Part shown: piece after piece, positions 5,507-5,536 of the stretch
Layout: every line of letters starts with the position of its first letter
Position numbering within the stretch: the stretch's first letter is position 1
NCBI GenBank assembly: GCA_023299965.1
Contig: JALZVN010000118.1
Location: 1 to 5,536 of the forward strand
Direction of reading: 5' to 3'
Source of the DNA: Saprospiraceae bacterium
GTDB lineage: Bacteria > Bacteroidota > Bacteroidia > Chitinophagales > Saprospiraceae
Length of the DNA stretch: 5,536 bases
Translations under genes and position numbers: made by a program
The notes under the pieces: model-generated
What the model was told of the DNA's origin: nothing
Database searches by the model: none
Seen by the model: the letters and a program-made list of their open reading frames with translations, nothing else

Positions 5507-5536
5507 TGCTGTCTCCAATTTTCGACAGTTCCCTTC
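5507..5536 (+). mobile_element. Probable left terminal inverted repeat of an IS3-family element (cut by window end)
   Basis: The last 30 bases begin TGCTGTCTCCAATTTTCGAC and continue AGTTCC. IS3-family (IS150-like) ends begin with TG and have the form TGTACTGnCCCCAAAAnTTGGACAGT. The dinucleotide TG, the CTGTC block, the CC-A/T-tract and the inverted GACAGTT block all line up. CTGTC (5509-5513) and GACAG (5524-5528) are complementary. Orientation implies that the element lies to the right, with its transposase genes outside this window. It could instead be another repeat copy. Confidence 0.4.

Larger units (their letters stand above)
4863..5536. other. Gene-free, repeat-rich region downstream of the operon
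   Basis: I find no convincing gene in these 674 bases. A 97-codon open frame on the plus strand (5106-5399) has a hydrophobic start (residues 8-25). It runs across hairpins, a GC-rich block and then a very AT-rich tail that includes one arm of an inverted repeat, and it resembles no family I know. What the region holds is a series of inverted repeats (listed separately), an abrupt shift from about 51% to about 15% GC near 5340, and a probable insertion-sequence end at its right edge. Confidence 0.6.

Noticed and set aside
4863..5536. CRISPR array or tRNA gene in the repeat-rich tail
   Set aside because: The repeats are inverted hairpins, not evenly spaced direct repeats, and no cloverleaf with a TTCGA-type T-loop is present.

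Overview
The window looks like chromosomal DNA from a member of the Bacteroidota, of moderate to low GC. The first gene ends in a type IX secretion (T9SS) type A sorting domain, which is confined to that phylum and its close relatives. None of the starts is preceded by a Shine-Dalgarno sequence; they follow A-rich leaders instead, as is usual there. Genus cannot be determined from this sequence.

Layout. Positions 1-1953 hold the 3' part of a large secreted protein. It has a peptide-N-glycosidase F (PNGase F)-like double beta-sandwich, two further beta-type modules and the C-terminal T9SS domain. The gene is cut by the window edge. It is followed by a clear intrinsic terminator (1976-2014) and a short intergenic region with a candidate Bacteroidota-type promoter. 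Positions 2177-4862 form a tight two-gene operon. The first gene encodes a 152-residue [2Fe-2S] subunit and the second a 735-residue Tat-exported molybdopterin subunit. Together they make an IorAB-type (isoquinoline 1-oxidoreductase / aldehyde dehydrogenase) molybdenum hydroxylase of the xanthine oxidase family, probably periplasmic. There is no FAD subunit, cytochrome or maturation factor beside it. The substrate is not predictable.

Positions 4863-5536 hold no convincing gene but are rich in structure. There is a post-operon hairpin, a 16-bp perfect palindrome, several hairpins with related CCGA/TCGG or TAGC/GCTA cores, and a GC-rich stop-rich segment. A 140-bp unit is bounded by 22-bp inverted repeats (20 of 22 matching), resembling a miniature transposable element. 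The last 30 bases look like the terminal inverted repeat of an IS3-family insertion sequence entering from the right. This stretch reads as a hotspot for repeats and insertions rather than as coding DNA.

The two best leads are the PNGase F-like protein, which appears to lack the family's catalytic glutamates, and the repeat cluster at the right end. I see no convincing new multi-gene system.
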